This document shows positions 43,885-52,883 of a stretch of DNA of 64,000 bases, in pieces. The notes beneath the pieces are model-generated. The model saw only the letters and a program-made list of their open reading frames with translations. It made no database searches and was not told the DNA's origin. The translations under genes and the position numbers were made by a program. How positions within the stretch are numbered: position 1 is the first letter of the stretch; each line of letters begins with the position of its first letter. Source of the DNA: Rhodovulum sp. ES.010 (lineage in GTDB: Bacteria > Pseudomonadota > Alphaproteobacteria > Rhodobacterales > Rhodobacteraceae); the NCBI RefSeq assembly GCF_900142935.1, contig NZ_FSRS01000001.1, positions 2,826,001-2,890,000 of the forward strand. Direction: 5' to 3'.

Positions 43885-44679
43885 GTGACCGAGGACGGCC
43901 GCACCATCGGCGGTGTGCTGATGGAGTTGAAGCACATTACGCTGAAATTCGGGGGCGTGGTGGCGATCAAGGATATCAGCTTCGACATCCGCGAGGGCGA
44001 GATCCGCGCGATCATCGGGCCGAACGGGGCGGGCAAGTCCTCGATGCTGAACGTCATCTCCGGCTTCTACACGCCGACCGAGGGCGAGGTCTGGTTCGAG
44101 GGCAAGCGGCGCCCGCAGATGCGCCCCTACAAGGTCGCCCAGCAGGGCATCGCGCGGACCTTCCAGAACATCGCGCTGTTCAAGGGCATGTCGACGCTCG
44201 ACAACATCATGACCGGGCGGATCACCCGGATGAAGGCGGGGCTTCTGAGCCAGGCGCTATGGAGGGGCAAGGCCGAGGCCGAGGAGACCGAGAACCGCGC
44301 CGCCGTCGAGAAGATCATCGACTTCCTGGAAATCCAGCACATCCGCAAGACGCCGGTGGGCCGCTTGCCCTATGGCCTTCAGAAGCGGGTGGAACTGGGC
44401 CGGGCGCTCGCCGCCGAGCCGCGGCTTCTGCTGCTGGACGAGCCGATGGCGGGTATGAATGTCGAGGAGAAGGAGGACATGTCCCGCTTCATCCTCGACG
44501 TGAACGACGAGTTCGGCACCACCATCGTGCTGATCGAGCACGACATGGGCGTGGTGATGGACCTGTCCGACCGCGTCGTCGTGATGGATTACGGCAAGAA
44601 GATCGGCGACGGCACGCCCGATGAGGTTCGCAACAACAAGGAAGTGATCGACGCCTATCTGGGGGTGACCCATGAGTGA
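43885..44679 (+). CDS. livG: Branched-chain amino acid-type ABC transporter ATP-binding protein LivG
   Basis: ATPase of a HAAT importer. Walker A is GPNGAGKSSMLNVISG, the signature is split by the LivG insertion (LPYGLQKRVELGRALA), Walker B is LLLLDEPMAGM and the switch His is in LIEHDMG. GTG 43885 gives the usual VTEDGRTIGG start; GTG 43849 would add 12 residues and overlap the small membrane ORF. 264 aa. It lies before livH with a 39-base gap. Confidence 0.9.
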   Translation: MTEDGRTIGGVLMELKHITLKFGGVVAIKDISFDIREGEIRAIIGPNGAGKSSMLNVISGFYTPTEGEVWFEGKRRPQMRPYKVAQQGIARTFQNIALFKGMSTLDNIMTGRITRMKAGLLSQALWRGKAEAEETENRAAVEKIIDFLEIQHIRKTPVGRLPYGLQKRVELGRALAAEPRLLLLDEPMAGMNVEEKEDMSRFILDVNDEFGTTIVLIEHDMGVVMDLSDRVVVMDYGKKIGDGTPDEVRNNKEVIDAYLGVTHE

Positions 44680-44718
44680 GCGCCCGACCTGCACCCGCCA
44701 CCGGAAGGAGGCCTGCTG

Positions 44719-45714
44719 ATGCCCGACCAGTTCCTGTATGCCATCGAGGTCATGATCAACGGGCTCATGGCCGGCGTGCTCTACGCGCTGGTCGCGCTGG
44801 GCTTCGTCCTGATCTTCAAGGCGTCGGGCATCTTCAACTACGCGCAAGGCGTGCTGGCGCTATTCGCCGCGCTCACGCTGGTCGGGCTGCAGGAGGGGCA
44901 GGTGCCCTTCGCGCATCTCATCAACGCGACCTTCGGCACGGAGGTGCACCATTTCGGCTGGGAACTGCCCGCCATCGTCGCGATCGTCCTGACCGTGGGC
45001 GTGATGATCCTGCTCGCCATCGCGATCGAGAAGTTCATCCTGAAACACTTGGTCAACCAGGAACCGATCATCCTATTCATGGCCACCATCGGGCTTGCCT
45101 ATTTCCTGGAAGGCTTCGGCGATATCATGTGGGGGTCGGACATCAAGACGCTGGATGTCGGACTACCGCAGGGAGGCAGTTTCTGGATCGAGGAGAAAAC
45201 CGCGGCGCTGGGCGGCGAGGGCTTCTACGGCTTCTTCATCGACAAGCTCGATATCGTGGCGGCGCTGGTCGCCGCGATCCTCGTGATCTCGCTGACGCTG
45301 TTCTCGCAGTACTCCAAGCAGGGTCGTGCGCTGAGGGCGGTGGCGGACGACCACCAGGCCGCGCTCAGCGTGGGGATCAGCCTTCGCTTCATCTGGGTGC
45401 TGGTCTGGTCCATCGCGGGGTTCGTCGCGTTGGTCGCGGGGATCATGTGGGGCGCGAAATCGGGGGTGCAGTTCTCGCTGTCGCTGATCGCGCTCAAGGC
45501 GCTGCCGGTTCTGATGCTCGGGGGGTTCACCTCGATCCCGGGCGCCATCGTCGGGGGGCTGATCATCGGGGTGGGCGAAAAGCTCTTCGAATTCACCATC
45601 GGGCCGATGATCGGCGGCGCCACCGAGAACTGGTTCGCCTATGTGCTCGCCCTAGTGTTCCTCGTGTTCAGGCCGCAGGGCCTGTTCGGGGAGAAGATCA
45701 TCGAAAGGGTGTGA
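44719..45714 (+). CDS. livH: ABC transporter permease LivH
   Basis: 331-residue inner-membrane permease with about eight hydrophobic segments. LivH-type sequences include NGLMAGVLYALVALGFVLIF at the N-terminus, GRALRAVADDHQAALSVGI (the coupling loop that contacts the ATPases) and GGFTSIPGAIVGGLIIG near the C-terminus. A ~25-residue periplasmic insertion (GGSFWIEEKTAALGGEGFYG) fits the family's aromatic/fatty acid-associated subgroup. GGAAGGAGG lies 8 bases before the ATG. Confidence 0.92.
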   Translation: MPDQFLYAIEVMINGLMAGVLYALVALGFVLIFKASGIFNYAQGVLALFAALTLVGLQEGQVPFAHLINATFGTEVHHFGWELPAIVAIVLTVGVMILLAIAIEKFILKHLVNQEPIILFMATIGLAYFLEGFGDIMWGSDIKTLDVGLPQGGSFWIEEKTAALGGEGFYGFFIDKLDIVAALVAAILVISLTLFSQYSKQGRALRAVADDHQAALSVGISLRFIWVLVWSIAGFVALVAGIMWGAKSGVQFSLSLIALKALPVLMLGGFTSIPGAIVGGLIIGVGEKLFEFTIGPMIGGATENWFAYVLALVFLVFRPQGLFGEKIIERV

Positions 45715-45717
45715 AAG

Positions 45718-45963
45718 ATGCAAAAGCTCTACGCCATCTCCTGCGTCACCGGTTGGGGGTTCTTCTACGCCTTCACCTTCCTGGCCCTGACGTCGCTGGA
45801 CGGCGCGGCCTGGATGCCGGCCACCTATGCCGTCCTCGCCTTCGGCGGGTTCCTCACGGGCATGCTCTGCTGGGTGCGGATTGTCGGCGGAAAGCGCCGG
45901 CAACTGAAACCCGCGCCCGTGCGCGCCCGACGCAGACCCGAGTTCACGAGGGAGATCGCCTGA
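45718..45963 (+). CDS. Small two-helix membrane protein between livH and livM
   Basis: 81 residues: two hydrophobic helices (GWGFFYAFTFLAL and TYAVLAFGGFLTGMLCW) followed by a strongly basic tail (GGKRRQLKPAPVRARRRPEF). It starts 3 bases after the livH stop and ends 1 base before the livM ATG, so the spacing is that of a real operon member. No known family comes to mind; it could be an accessory subunit of the permease. Confidence 0.65.
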   Translation: MQKLYAISCVTGWGFFYAFTFLALTSLDGAAWMPATYAVLAFGGFLTGMLCWVRIVGGKRRQLKPAPVRARRRPEFTREIA

Positions 45964-45964
45964 C

Positions 45965-47041
45965 ATGTTCTATCGCGAAGCCGGCGACTTCAAGACGTCC
46001 TACGTGGACGACAACCAGACGTTCCCGATCGGGTTCGACCGCTTCCGGTATTACGCGGTCCTCGTCGTCGCCTTCGCGGTCATCCCCTTCATCATCGACG
46101 ATTACTGGGCCAACGCGATCTTCGTGCCTTTCCTGATCTACGCCATCGCGACGATCGGGTTGAACATTCTGACGGGGTATTGCGGGCAGGTGAGCCTGGG
46201 CACTGGCGGGTTCATGGCTGTGGGGGCCTATGCCTGCTACAAGCTGATGACGGCTTTTCCCGACGTGAGCATCGTGATCCACGTGATCCTGGCGGGGGTC
46301 ATCACCGCGGGCGTCGGCGTGATCTTCGGGCTGCCCTCGCTCAGAATCAAGGGCTTCTACCTGGCGGTCGCGACGCTGGCCGCGCAATTCTTCCTGGTCT
46401 GGCTCTTCAACAAGGTGCCTTGGTTCTACAACTACTCGGCCTCGGGCCAGATCTCGGCGCCCGAGCGCACGGTTTTGGGCATCGCGGTCACCGGACCCGA
46501 GACGACGGCCTGGGCAAAATATCTCATCTGTCTCGTCTTCGTGGTGGTACTGGCCTGGGCCGCGCGGAACATGACGCGCGGTACGCTGGGCCGGTCCTGG
46601 ATGGCGATCCGCGACATGGACATCGCCGCCGAGATCATCGGGGTGAACCCGCTGAAGGCCAAGCTGACCGCCTTCGCCGTATCGTCCTTCTATATCGGGA
46701 TTGCCGGGGCGCTGTTCTTTGCCGTCTACCTGGGCGCGGTCGAGGTGGGCGAGGCATTTGGCATCCAGAAATCGTTCCTGATCCTTTTCATGGTGATCAT
46801 CGGCGGGCTCGGCTCGATCTTCGGCAGTTTTGCCGGCGCGGCTTTCCTCGTGTTGCTGCCGGTCCTGCTGAAGAACGCGCTGGTGGGGGGGCTGGGCTGG
46901 CCCACGGACCTGACGGCGCATCTGCAGCTGATGATCGTGGGGGCGCTCATCATCGTCTTCCTGATTGCCGAGCCGCACGGGTTGGCCCAACTCTGGCGGA
47001 TCGCCAAGGAGAAGCTCAGGCTTTGGCCGTTTCCGCACTAG
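45965..47041 (+). CDS. livM: ABC transporter permease LivM
   Basis: 358-residue permease. Core LivM motifs: YAIATIGLNILTGYCGQVSLG, FYLAVATLAAQFFLVW, and MTRGTLGRSWMAIRDMDIAA (ATPase coupling loop) then GGLGSIFGSFAGAAF. The N-terminal ~20 residues are soluble. It ends 64 bases before the start of the binding-protein gene, a usual order for this transporter class. Confidence 0.92.
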   Translation: MFYREAGDFKTSYVDDNQTFPIGFDRFRYYAVLVVAFAVIPFIIDDYWANAIFVPFLIYAIATIGLNILTGYCGQVSLGTGGFMAVGAYACYKLMTAFPDVSIVIHVILAGVITAGVGVIFGLPSLRIKGFYLAVATLAAQFFLVWLFNKVPWFYNYSASGQISAPERTVLGIAVTGPETTAWAKYLICLVFVVVLAWAARNMTRGTLGRSWMAIRDMDIAAEIIGVNPLKAKLTAFAVSSFYIGIAGALFFAVYLGAVEVGEAFGIQKSFLILFMVIIGGLGSIFGSFAGAAFLVLLPVLLKNALVGGLGWPTDLTAHLQLMIVGALIIVFLIAEPHGLAQLWRIAKEKLRLWPFPH

Positions 47042-47105
47042 GGAACGGAGAGACGCGCGAAAAGCCGGGTCAACCCGGCACGGTTCAAATTTGGGAGGAG
47101 ACCAC

Positions 47106-48386
47106 ATGAACCTGAAACTGGCATCCGCGGCCCTCGGCGCGGTTTTGGCCGCAAGCCCGGCGCTGGCCGATCTCGTCTTTCCCGACCTCAGCTATCGCAC
47201 CGGCCCTTACGCCGCGGGCGGCGTTCCGTTCTCGGACGGCTACCAGGATTACTTCACGCTGGTGAACGAGCGCGACGGCGGCATCGGCGGCGTGACGGCG
47301 CGCGTGATCGAGTGCGAAACCGCCTACAACACCGAGAAGGGCGTGGAGTGCTATGAGGCGACCAAGGGCGAGGGCGCGCTGATCTACCAGCCGCTGTCGA
47401 CCGGCATCACCTACCAGCTGATCCCCAAGGTCTCGGCCGACGGCATTCCGCTCCACACCATGGGGTATGGCCGCACCTCGGCGGCGAACGGCAAGGTGTT
47501 CGAGTGGGTGTTCAACTACCCGGCCAACTACTGGGACGCGGCCTCGGTGGCGATCAAGTACCTGCTGGACGAGAACGGCGGCGATCTGGGCGACAAGAAG
47601 ATCACGCTACTCTATCACAACTCCGCCTATGGCAAGGAGCCGATCCGGACGCTGGAGCAGCTTTCCGAAAAGCACGGCTACGAGTTCAACGCGATCCCGG
47701 TCGATCATCCCGGCCAGGAGCAGAAGTCCCAGTGGCTGCAGATCCGGCGTGAACGGCCGGACTACGTGATCATGTGGGGCTGGGGCGTGATGAACCAGGT
47801 CGCCGTGCAGGAGGCCGCCAACATCCGTTTCCCGATGGAGAACTTCATCGGCAACTGGTGGGCAGGGGCCGAGCATGACGTGACGCCCGCCGGGGACGCC
47901 GCCGATGGCTACAAGGCGCTGAACATGAACCGCATCTCCGATTACCCGGTCTTTGACGACATCCAGGAATACGTGATCGACGCGGGGCTTGCCGCCGGTG
48001 ACGGCTCGAACGTGGGCAAGGTGCTCTATACCCGCGGGATGTATGCCGCGATGCTTGCTGTCGAGGCCGCCAAGACCGCGCAGGAAATCCACGGGACGCC
48101 CGATATCACCGCGGCGATGATGCGCGACGGGATGGAGGCGCTGGAGATGACCGAAGCGAAAATGGAGGCGCTGGGCGCTCCTGGTATCGGCCCGGAATTC
48201 ACTGTCAGCTGTTCCGACCATGGCGGCTCGGGCATGGGCATTGTCCAGCAGTGGAACGCCTCCGACGGGGAATGGGGCGCACTGACCGACTATATCGCCC
48301 CCGACGACGAGATCATCCAGCCGCTCGTAGAGGAGGACTCGATGGCCTTCGCAGACGAGAACGACATCGAACTTCGCTGCGACTGA
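47106..48386 (+). CDS. Periplasmic substrate-binding protein of the Liv-type importer
   Basis: 426 residues with a Sec signal (MNLKLASAALGAVLAASPALA). The mature protein is a type I periplasmic binding fold of the Peripla_BP_6 group: GGVPFSDGYQDYFTLVNERDGG, LYHNSAYGKEPIRTLEQL, VIMWGWGVMNQVAVQEA. It is longer than true LivK/LivJ (~370 aa). Similar longer binding proteins occur next to CoA ligases, which suggests an organic acid ligand. GGGAGGAGA lies 7 bases before the ATG. Confidence 0.88.
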   Translation: MNLKLASAALGAVLAASPALADLVFPDLSYRTGPYAAGGVPFSDGYQDYFTLVNERDGGIGGVTARVIECETAYNTEKGVECYEATKGEGALIYQPLSTGITYQLIPKVSADGIPLHTMGYGRTSAANGKVFEWVFNYPANYWDAASVAIKYLLDENGGDLGDKKITLLYHNSAYGKEPIRTLEQLSEKHGYEFNAIPVDHPGQEQKSQWLQIRRERPDYVIMWGWGVMNQVAVQEAANIRFPMENFIGNWWAGAEHDVTPAGDAADGYKALNMNRISDYPVFDDIQEYVIDAGLAAGDGSNVGKVLYTRGMYAAMLAVEAAKTAQEIHGTPDITAAMMRDGMEALEMTEAKMEALGAPGIGPEFTVSCSDHGGSGMGIVQQWNASDGEWGALTDYIAPDDEIIQPLVEEDSMAFADENDIELRCD

Positions 48387-48397
48387 CCTGAACCTGT

Positions 48398-48427
48398 CCC
48401 GGCGCGGGCAATCGGGCCTGCGCCGGG
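48398..48427 (+). terminator. Hairpin after the binding-protein gene
   Basis: CCCGGCGC (48398-48405) pairs perfectly with GCGCCGGG (48420-48427) over a 14-base loop, 12 bases after the stop codon. No U-run follows. Such hairpins after binding-protein genes usually stabilise the upstream mRNA or attenuate read-through instead of stopping transcription fully. Confidence 0.6.
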
Positions 48428-48458
48428 TTCATCCGGAATTCGAAGGGACCCACCGGGA

Positions 48459-49280
48459 ATGCTCGACGCTGGCCATACCCAAGAGACGCTTCTTGAGGTC
48501 AACAACATCGAAGTGATCTACAACCACGTGATCCTGGTGCTGAAGGGCGTGTCGCTTTCGGTGCCCAAGGGCGGCATCACCGCGCTTCTGGGGGGGAACG
48601 GCGCGGGCAAGACCACCACGCTCAAGGCGATCTCCAACCTTCTGTATTCCGAGCGCGGCGAGGTCACCAAGGGCTCCATCGTCTATCGTGGTCAGAGGGT
48701 GCAGGACCTCGGCCCGTCTGATCTGGTCAAGATGGGTGTGATCCAGGTGATGGAGGGACGCCACTGCTTCGAACACCTCACGGTGGAGGAGAACCTTCTG
48801 ACCGGCGCCTATACCCGCAGCGACAAGGCCGCGATCCAGACCGATCTCGAGATGGTCTATTCCTATTTCCCCAGGCTCAAGGAACGCCGGAAATCCCAGG
48901 CGGGCTACGCCTCGGGCGGCGAGCAGCAGATGACGGCGATCGGGCGGGCGCTGATGTCCCGCCCAGAGACGATCCTGCTGGACGAGCCCTCGATGGGCCT
49001 CGCGCCGCAGCTCGTCGAGCAGATTTTCGAGATCGTCAAATCGGTGAACGAGAACGAGGGCGTTACATTCCTGCTGGCCGAGCAGAACACCAACGTCGCC
49101 CTGCGTTACGCCCATTGCGGCTACATTCTGGAATCGGGCCGCATCGTGATGGACGGCCCCGCGGCCGACCTGCGCGAGAACCCCGACGTCAAGGAGTTCT
49201 ACCTCGGAATGGCCGAAGAGGGCCGCAAGAGCTTCCGTGACGTGCGCAGCTACCGCCGCCGCAAGCGGTGGCTGAGTTGA
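48459..49280 (+). CDS. livF: ABC transporter ATP-binding protein LivF
   Basis: Second ATPase of the importer, 273 aa. Walker A is LGGNGAGKTTTLKAIS, signature SGGEQQMTAIGRALM, Walker B ILLDEPSMGLAP, and switch region LLAEQNTNVALRYA (Gln in place of His, usual for LivF). The Arg-rich tail (YRRRKRWLS) is short. It follows the hairpin after the binding-protein gene and precedes a second hairpin. Confidence 0.92.
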   Translation: MLDAGHTQETLLEVNNIEVIYNHVILVLKGVSLSVPKGGITALLGGNGAGKTTTLKAISNLLYSERGEVTKGSIVYRGQRVQDLGPSDLVKMGVIQVMEGRHCFEHLTVEENLLTGAYTRSDKAAIQTDLEMVYSYFPRLKERRKSQAGYASGGEQQMTAIGRALMSRPETILLDEPSMGLAPQLVEQIFEIVKSVNENEGVTFLLAEQNTNVALRYAHCGYILESGRIVMDGPAADLRENPDVKEFYLGMAEEGRKSFRDVRSYRRRKRWLS

Positions 49281-49303
49281 CCTGCGCCGCGGCCGGGCGC
49301 AGG
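49281..49303 (+). terminator. Hairpin directly after livF
   Basis: CCTGCGCC (49281-49288) pairs perfectly with GGCGCAGG (49296-49303) over a 7-base loop, starting at the base after the livF stop codon. No T-run follows, so it is more likely an RNA-stability element or attenuator between livF and the following ligase. Confidence 0.55.
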
Positions 49304-49344
49304 CTGCCGGCCACCCGCCGCTCCAGTGACTGGAAGGATGAGCC

Positions 49345-50589
49345 ATGAGCGCCCATTTCGACAGCCTCGAAACCCGTTCGCCCGACGAGCGTTCCGCCTC
49401 CATCGCCCAGTGCCTGCCCGCGCAGATCGCCACGGCGAAAGGTCTGCCGGGCTATGGCGCGGCCCTGGCCGAGGTGGACCCGGAAGAGATCACCGGGCCC
49501 GAGGCGTTGACCGCGCTGCCGGTCCTGCGCAAATCGACGCTGGCCGGCGCGCAGGGCGACCGGCCGCCTTTCGGCGGTTTCACGGCCTGGCCGGCTTCTC
49601 GATTCGACCACGTCTTCCAGTCCCCCGGACCGATCTATGAGCCAGGCTGCGTGTCCACCAATTGGTGGCGTCTGGGCCGGTTCCTGTCCGCCTGCGGGGT
49701 CGGCCACGGCGACATCGTGCAGAACTGCTTCGGCTATCACCTCACGCCTGCAGGGATGATCTTCGAGAACGGCGCGCGTGCGGTCGGCGCGGTGGTGCTG
49801 CCCGCCGGCACCGGCCAGACCGAGTTGCAGGCGCGCGCCGCCCATGACATCGGCGTCACAGTCTATGCCGGTACTCCCGATTATCTAAAGGTCATTCTCG
49901 ACAAGGCTGACGAGATGGGGCTGGATCTGTCGCGCATCACGCGGGCTGCCGTCTCCGGGGGGGCGCTCTTCCCCTCGCTGCGCCAGGAATACGCGGACCG
50001 CGGGATTGCCTGCCTGCAGTGCTACGCCACGGCCGATCTGGGCAATATCGCCTATGAAAGCCCGCCGCCCGATTTCCCGGCCAATCTGCCCTCGGGCATG
50101 ATCGTCGACGAGGGGGTGATAGTCGAGATCGTGCGCCCCGGCACGGGCGACCCCTTGCCGGACGGCGAGGTGGGCGAGGTCGTCGTGACCACGCTCAACC
50201 CCGATTACCCGCTGGTCCGGTTCGCCACAGGAGACCTCTCGGCGGTTCTGCCGGGCCGCTCGCCCTGCGGTCGGACGAACATGCGGATCAAGGGCTGGAT
50301 GGGCCGCGCCGATCAGACAACCAAGATCAAGGGCATGTTCGTGCGTCCCGAACAGGTGGCCGATCTCGTCGCGCGTCACCCCGAGGTGGCGCGGGCGCGG
50401 GTGATCGCGGGGCGCGACGGCGAGATGGACACGATGACCGTTCAGTTCGAAACCGCGGCGACGGACGCCGCCGCATTCGAGGCGAGCGTTGTGGAGGTGC
50501 TGAAACTCAAGGGCAAGGTGGAACTCGTGGCGCCGGGCACCCTGCCCAATGACGGCAAGGTCATCGACGACCGGCGCAGCTACGGCTAG
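49345..50589 (+). CDS. PaaK-like AMP-forming aryl/acyl-CoA ligase
   Basis: 414-residue protein of the phenylacetate-CoA ligase family. It has LPVLRKSTL and FQSPGPIYEPG (in place of the usual SSGTTG-type loop), AVSGGALFPSLRQEY, YATADLGNIAYES (adenylate-binding), RFATGDLS, and the hinge/C-terminal segment GWMGRADQTTKIKGMFV. The P-loop region is degenerate compared with PaaK but matches a subgroup often linked to Liv transporters. It closes the operon that opens with another CoA ligase. Confidence 0.8.
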   Translation: MSAHFDSLETRSPDERSASIAQCLPAQIATAKGLPGYGAALAEVDPEEITGPEALTALPVLRKSTLAGAQGDRPPFGGFTAWPASRFDHVFQSPGPIYEPGCVSTNWWRLGRFLSACGVGHGDIVQNCFGYHLTPAGMIFENGARAVGAVVLPAGTGQTELQARAAHDIGVTVYAGTPDYLKVILDKADEMGLDLSRITRAAVSGGALFPSLRQEYADRGIACLQCYATADLGNIAYESPPPDFPANLPSGMIVDEGVIVEIVRPGTGDPLPDGEVGEVVVTTLNPDYPLVRFATGDLSAVLPGRSPCGRTNMRIKGWMGRADQTTKIKGMFVRPEQVADLVARHPEVARARVIAGRDGEMDTMTVQFETAATDAAAFEASVVEVLKLKGKVELVAPGTLPNDGKVIDDRRSYG

Positions 50590-50646
50590 CGCGCCGCGCC
50601 TGCTCCGCGCCATGCTGTCCTATGGCCGTCGGCCCCCGCTCAGGCG

Positions 50647-50698
50647 CTTCTTCTTGGTTCAAATACTCCGGGGGTCCGGGGGCAGCGCCCCCGGCGGG
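50647..50698 (-). repeat. Intergenic repeat copy 5 (inverted)
   Basis: On the minus strand it reads GGGGGCGCTGCCCCCGGACC, then CCCGGAGTATTTGAACCAAGAAGAAG, nearly identical to copy 1 at 571-624. It lies in the convergent gap between the ligase and phaC, where a two-way terminator or attenuator would be useful. Confidence 0.8.
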
Positions 50699-50777
50699 TC
50701 GCCTTGCCGCAGACCGAGGCGAAACCGGCATCGCATCGCCGTGCCGCGGCCCTGCCGTGCGGAAGCCTTGCCGAGCC

Positions 50778-52523
50778 TTACTTCTGGAACACGTAGGTAC
50801 CGGGCGCCGGCCCCAGGGGCGGCAACTCGGTCTCGGGCGCACCAAGACTTGGCGGTGGCCCCTTCTCCTTACCGCTCTTCTCGGCCAGCCAGGCGCTCCA
50901 TTCGGGCCACCATGAGCCTTCCTTGGCGGGATGCCGCTCGAACCAGGTGTCAGGGTCCATGTAGGTCGATTCCGCCGTGCGATGCCCGATCCGGTAGTGC
51001 CGGCCCCGGTGGCCCGGTTCGGAAAGGATGCCCCCGTTATGTCCGCCCCTGGTCAGCACGAAGGTCAGTTCGGACTCGGTAAAGAGCGTCACCTTGTAGA
51101 CCGAGTGCCAGGGGGCGATGTGGTCCTTCTCGGTGCCGATCACGAAGAGCGGCGCGTCGATGTCCTTCAGCGCGATCACCCGTCCGTCGACGGCGAAACG
51201 CCCCGATGTCAGCCGGTTCTCCATGAACAGGCCGCGCAGGTATTCGGAGTGCATGCGTGCCGGCATGCGCGTCGCATCCGCGTTCCAGACGGCGATATCG
51301 AAATCGGGCTCGTCCTCGCCCAGGAAATAGCGTCGGACATAGCGTGACCAGATCAGTTCCTCGGCCCGCAGCGCCCGGAACGCGCCGGCCATCTGCTTCT
51401 GGTCGAGATAGCCCTGGTCCCACATCATGTCCTCGAGGAAGGCGACCTGGCTTTCGTCGAGAAACAGCATCAACTCGCCGGCCTCCGTGAAATCGGTCTG
51501 CGCGGCCAGCAGCGTGATCGAGGCCAGCCGGTCGTCGCCGTCGCGTGCCATGGTTGCCGCCGCGATCGCGAGGATCGTGCCGCCCAGGCAATAGCCGCAG
51601 GAATGAACGCGGCGGCCGGGCACGATCCGGGTTACGGCGTCCAGCGCGGCCATGACCCCCTGTCGCCGATAATCATCGAGCGAGACGTTGCGATTCGCTT
51701 CGGTCGGGTTGACCCAGGAGATCGCGAACACCGTGAAGCCTTGCCCGACGAGGTAGCGGATCAGCGAGTTCTCGGGGCTCAGGTCGAGGATGTAGTATTT
51801 CATGATCCAGGCCGGCACGATCAGGATCGGCTCGGGGTGAACGGTCTCGGTTTGCGGCGTGTACTGGATCAGTTCGAAGAGTTCGTTGCGGTAGACCACG
51901 TCGCCCGGCGTGCAGGCCAGGTTGCGGCCCACCTCGTAGGCGCCGTTGGGCGGGCGCGGTCCCTCGCCGGCCAGACGTGCCGTGATGTCGCGTCCAAGGA
52001 AGCTTGCGCCGCGGGCGAGGTTGACGCCGCCGCTTTCCAGGGTCTTCTGCAGGATCTCGGGATTGGTCAGCGGCGCGTTCGAGGGCGAAACGACGTCGAG
52101 TGCCTGGCGCGCCATGAAGGCCACGCGCTCGGCGTCGTGCGGGTCGGTTCCGCGCGCCGGTTCGGTCGCGTGCTCCCACCAGTCCTGACAGGCAAGAAAG
52201 CCCTGTTTCCAGAGGCTGAAGGGCGGCGTTTCCCAGCCCGGATGGTCGAAACGGCGGTCGCCGCGGCGCGGCGCGAAGGGCGGGTCGGTCCGCCCGCCCG
52301 CCGCGGCGTGGGTCGCCAGCTTGACAGCCGATCGCATGGCGTGCTCGGCCAGTTCCAGCTGGCGGCCCGGGGCGCGGGCAAGGTGGCTGGCCCAGTCCGC
52401 CCACGCTGCGAAGGCCGCGTTGGGAGAAGACCCGCCGATGGCCCGCGCCAGAAGCGCCCGGCTGGCGCGGTCGAAGGTTTCGTAGGGATGCGCGGACTTG
52501 TGCTGCCCGTTGGGTGACGTCAT
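50778..52523 (-). CDS. phaC: Poly(3-hydroxyalkanoate) synthase, class I
   Basis: Polymerises (R)-3-hydroxyacyl-CoA into PHA granules. The 581-residue protein has the N-terminal domain of class I synthases, PAWIMKYYILDLSPENSLIRYL, the lipase-like box GYCLGGT with the catalytic Cys, the Asp in GTEKDHIAPWHS and the His in VLTRGGHNGGI, plus SWWPEWSAWL near the end. ATG 52523 is chosen because the upstream extension of the open frame has no homology. No phasin, depolymerase or phaR is in the window. Confidence 0.92.
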   Translation of the reverse strand: MTSPNGQHKSAHPYETFDRASRALLARAIGGSSPNAAFAAWADWASHLARAPGRQLELAEHAMRSAVKLATHAAAGGRTDPPFAPRRGDRRFDHPGWETPPFSLWKQGFLACQDWWEHATEPARGTDPHDAERVAFMARQALDVVSPSNAPLTNPEILQKTLESGGVNLARGASFLGRDITARLAGEGPRPPNGAYEVGRNLACTPGDVVYRNELFELIQYTPQTETVHPEPILIVPAWIMKYYILDLSPENSLIRYLVGQGFTVFAISWVNPTEANRNVSLDDYRRQGVMAALDAVTRIVPGRRVHSCGYCLGGTILAIAAATMARDGDDRLASITLLAAQTDFTEAGELMLFLDESQVAFLEDMMWDQGYLDQKQMAGAFRALRAEELIWSRYVRRYFLGEDEPDFDIAVWNADATRMPARMHSEYLRGLFMENRLTSGRFAVDGRVIALKDIDAPLFVIGTEKDHIAPWHSVYKVTLFTESELTFVLTRGGHNGGILSEPGHRGRHYRIGHRTAESTYMDPDTWFERHPAKEGSWWPEWSAWLAEKSGKEKGPPPSLGAPETELPPLGPAPGTYVFQK

Positions 52524-52620
52524 GCCAGCTCGTGCCCCGATTTGATTGCGCTTGTATCGCAATGCTCTGTTGCAGTTTTGCGATGCTCCTGACCTTGACC
52601 TATCGCAAGCCCTGCGGAGC

Positions 52621-52654
52621 AAAGGAAAAGGCCCCGGCGATCGCGCCGGGGCCT
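52621..52654 (-). terminator. Rho-independent terminator of rpmJ
   Basis: A perfect 10-bp stem AGGCCCCGGC/GCCGGGGCCT with loop GATCGC; on the minus strand it is followed by TTTTCCTTT. It lies 30 bases downstream of the rpmJ stop codon. Confidence 0.85.
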
Positions 52655-52683
52655 GTCATGCTCGTTTCCGTGGCGGTGTCCGC

Positions 52684-52809
52684 TCAGCCCTGACGGGCCT
52701 TGAAGCGGCGCTGGGTCTTGTTGATGACGTAGACCCGGCCCTTGCGGCGCACAACGCGGCAGTCGCGGTGACGCTGCTTGAGCGAGCGGAGCGAGTTGCG
52801 GACCTTCAT
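52684..52809 (-). CDS. rpmJ: Ribosomal protein L36 (bL36)
   Basis: 41-residue, very basic protein: [20 protein letters not shown] then [20 protein letters not shown]. This is the usual alphaproteobacterial form, which keeps only part of the zinc-ribbon cysteines (one Cys visible). GAGGAGACG lies just before the ATG. It is monocistronic, with its own terminator. Confidence 0.95.
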   Translation of the reverse strand: MKVRNSLRSLKQRHRDCRVVRRKGRVYVINKTQRRFKARQG

Positions 52810-52883
52810 CGGTCGTCTCCTCATGTCGCGGCGCGTCGGTGCGCCTTTGGGTTGCGGCCACGGCCCCGCGGGGCCGAATTCGA

